From Planctomycetaceae bacterium (GTDB taxonomy: Bacteria; Planctomycetota; Planctomycetia; Pirellulales; JAEUIK01), in the NCBI GenBank assembly GCA_015493185.1, contig WGDQ01000813.1, positions 1 to 6,501 of the forward strand: DNA of 6,501 bases, written 5' to 3'. The position numbers and the translations under genes are program-made. Positions 6,036 through 6,501 of the stretch are shown here, in pieces; within the stretch, counting starts at the first letter, position 1; every line of letters begins with the position of its first letter. A model generated the notes under the pieces. That model saw nothing but the letters and a program-made list of their open reading frames with translations, was not told where the DNA came from and did not search any database.

Positions 6036-6501
6036 ATCAAAGAAACCTCGAACCGGAGCTCGTACGGGGGGATTACGAAGTCGGCCACGACAGGCGGCGC
6101 GGGAGCCTGATTGAACCCGCAGCGCAAGCGGCGTGGCCAACCGACCGAGGCTAGTCAGTCGATACGGTCGGAATAATCGGCAAACTCGCCCCGAACTCTT
6201 GCCTTGAAACCGCCAACTGCGCGAAAAAAGCGCCCCAGCCCTAAAACACAGTGCGCAGCCATGGAAGACGCACAGCATCGCCAAGATAGGCAAGAACAAA
6301 GCCAAAGCACGACGCAACCGTCGTACGCGTTTACCAGGCGGGTGCAGACGTGGGGGGTGCCGCGACAAGCAAGGAAGCAGGGCGGCTGCTCGGGGCCACC
6401 TGTGCTTCTTTATGTTTGCTGCCAGCGCTGCGACAGGCGGGCGCCAAGGCAACGACAACAGCCGAACGGCCCGACGGATGGGGGCCGAACCACGGCGAGA
6501 C
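6036..6501. other. upstream region of the export lipoprotein gene, no supported gene
   Basis: These 466 bases run to the right edge. The export gene's frame stays open to 6458 on the minus strand, but the extra part is Arg/Ala/Pro-rich without a domain and would bury the lipoprotein signal, so I treat it as non-coding. It holds a perfect hairpin, ACGACG (6309-6314) with CGTCGT (6319-6324) around CAAC, and an inverted repeat CTGCGC/GCGCAG (6217-6222 with 6253-6258). The gene's promoter should be here, but no good -35/-10 pair was seen. The far right may belong to the 5' region of another gene beyond the edge. Confidence 0.5.
6309..6324. other. 6-bp perfect hairpin upstream of the export gene
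   Basis: ACGACG and CGTCGT are exact complements separated by the 4-base loop CAAC. The hairpin lies about 275 bases before the export gene start. No T-run adjoins it. It could be an operator-like dyad or chance; there is no other support. Confidence 0.25.

Noticed and set aside
1..6501. CRISPR array, insertion sequence or transposase remnants
   Set aside because: No regularly spaced repeats, transposase motifs or terminal inverted repeats with target duplications were seen.

Overview
The window is GC-rich bacterial chromosome and most resembles a member of the Planctomycetota (Pirellulales-like). The grounds are the gene style: a HEAT-repeat protein ending in a WKQWW-type tail, a Poly_export/SLBB lipoprotein with a Pro-rich linker after its lipobox, a tiny secreted protein with a 'RPTVSPYLNLL ... 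TGHRTLYLNYSHYYP' pattern, and long gene-poor spacers. This placement is an inference from sequence style, not from a search.

Layout. Bases 1-1545 (+): the 3' part of a HEAT-repeat protein gene, open to the left edge. Bases 1546-1754: a short convergent spacer with a small stem-loop. Bases 1755-3017 (-): a non-hydrolysing UDP-N-acetylglucosamine 2-epimerase (WecB/MnaA family) with an unusual Ala/Pro-rich C-terminal tail. Bases 3018-3944: a spacer of more than 900 bases with no convincing gene, but many inverted repeats and a short direct repeat. Bases 3945-4331 (-): a 128-residue secreted small protein with a clear signal peptide and a Gln-rich predicted coiled coil. Bases 4332-4874: a spacer with a candidate promoter, a strong hairpin that would lie in the leader of the small gene, and a 22-bp tandem duplication. 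Bases 4875-6035 (-): an outer-membrane polysaccharide export lipoprotein of the Wza/OPX family. Bases 6036-6501: upstream region with no supported gene.

How the genes may work together. The epimerase makes UDP-ManNAc from UDP-GlcNAc, a precursor for surface polysaccharides, and the OPX lipoprotein is the kind of protein that lets such polymers out through the outer membrane. The two therefore fit one surface-polysaccharide theme. They lie on the same strand but are separated by large spacers and by the small secreted gene, so they are probably separate transcription units rather than a tight operon. No glycosyltransferase, flippase or Wzc-like kinase is visible. The HEAT protein is convergent to this group and has no evident link to it.

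Nothing here amounts to a clear new defence or mobile system. The most open items are the secreted small protein with its long, structured leader and the palindrome-rich spacer beside it.
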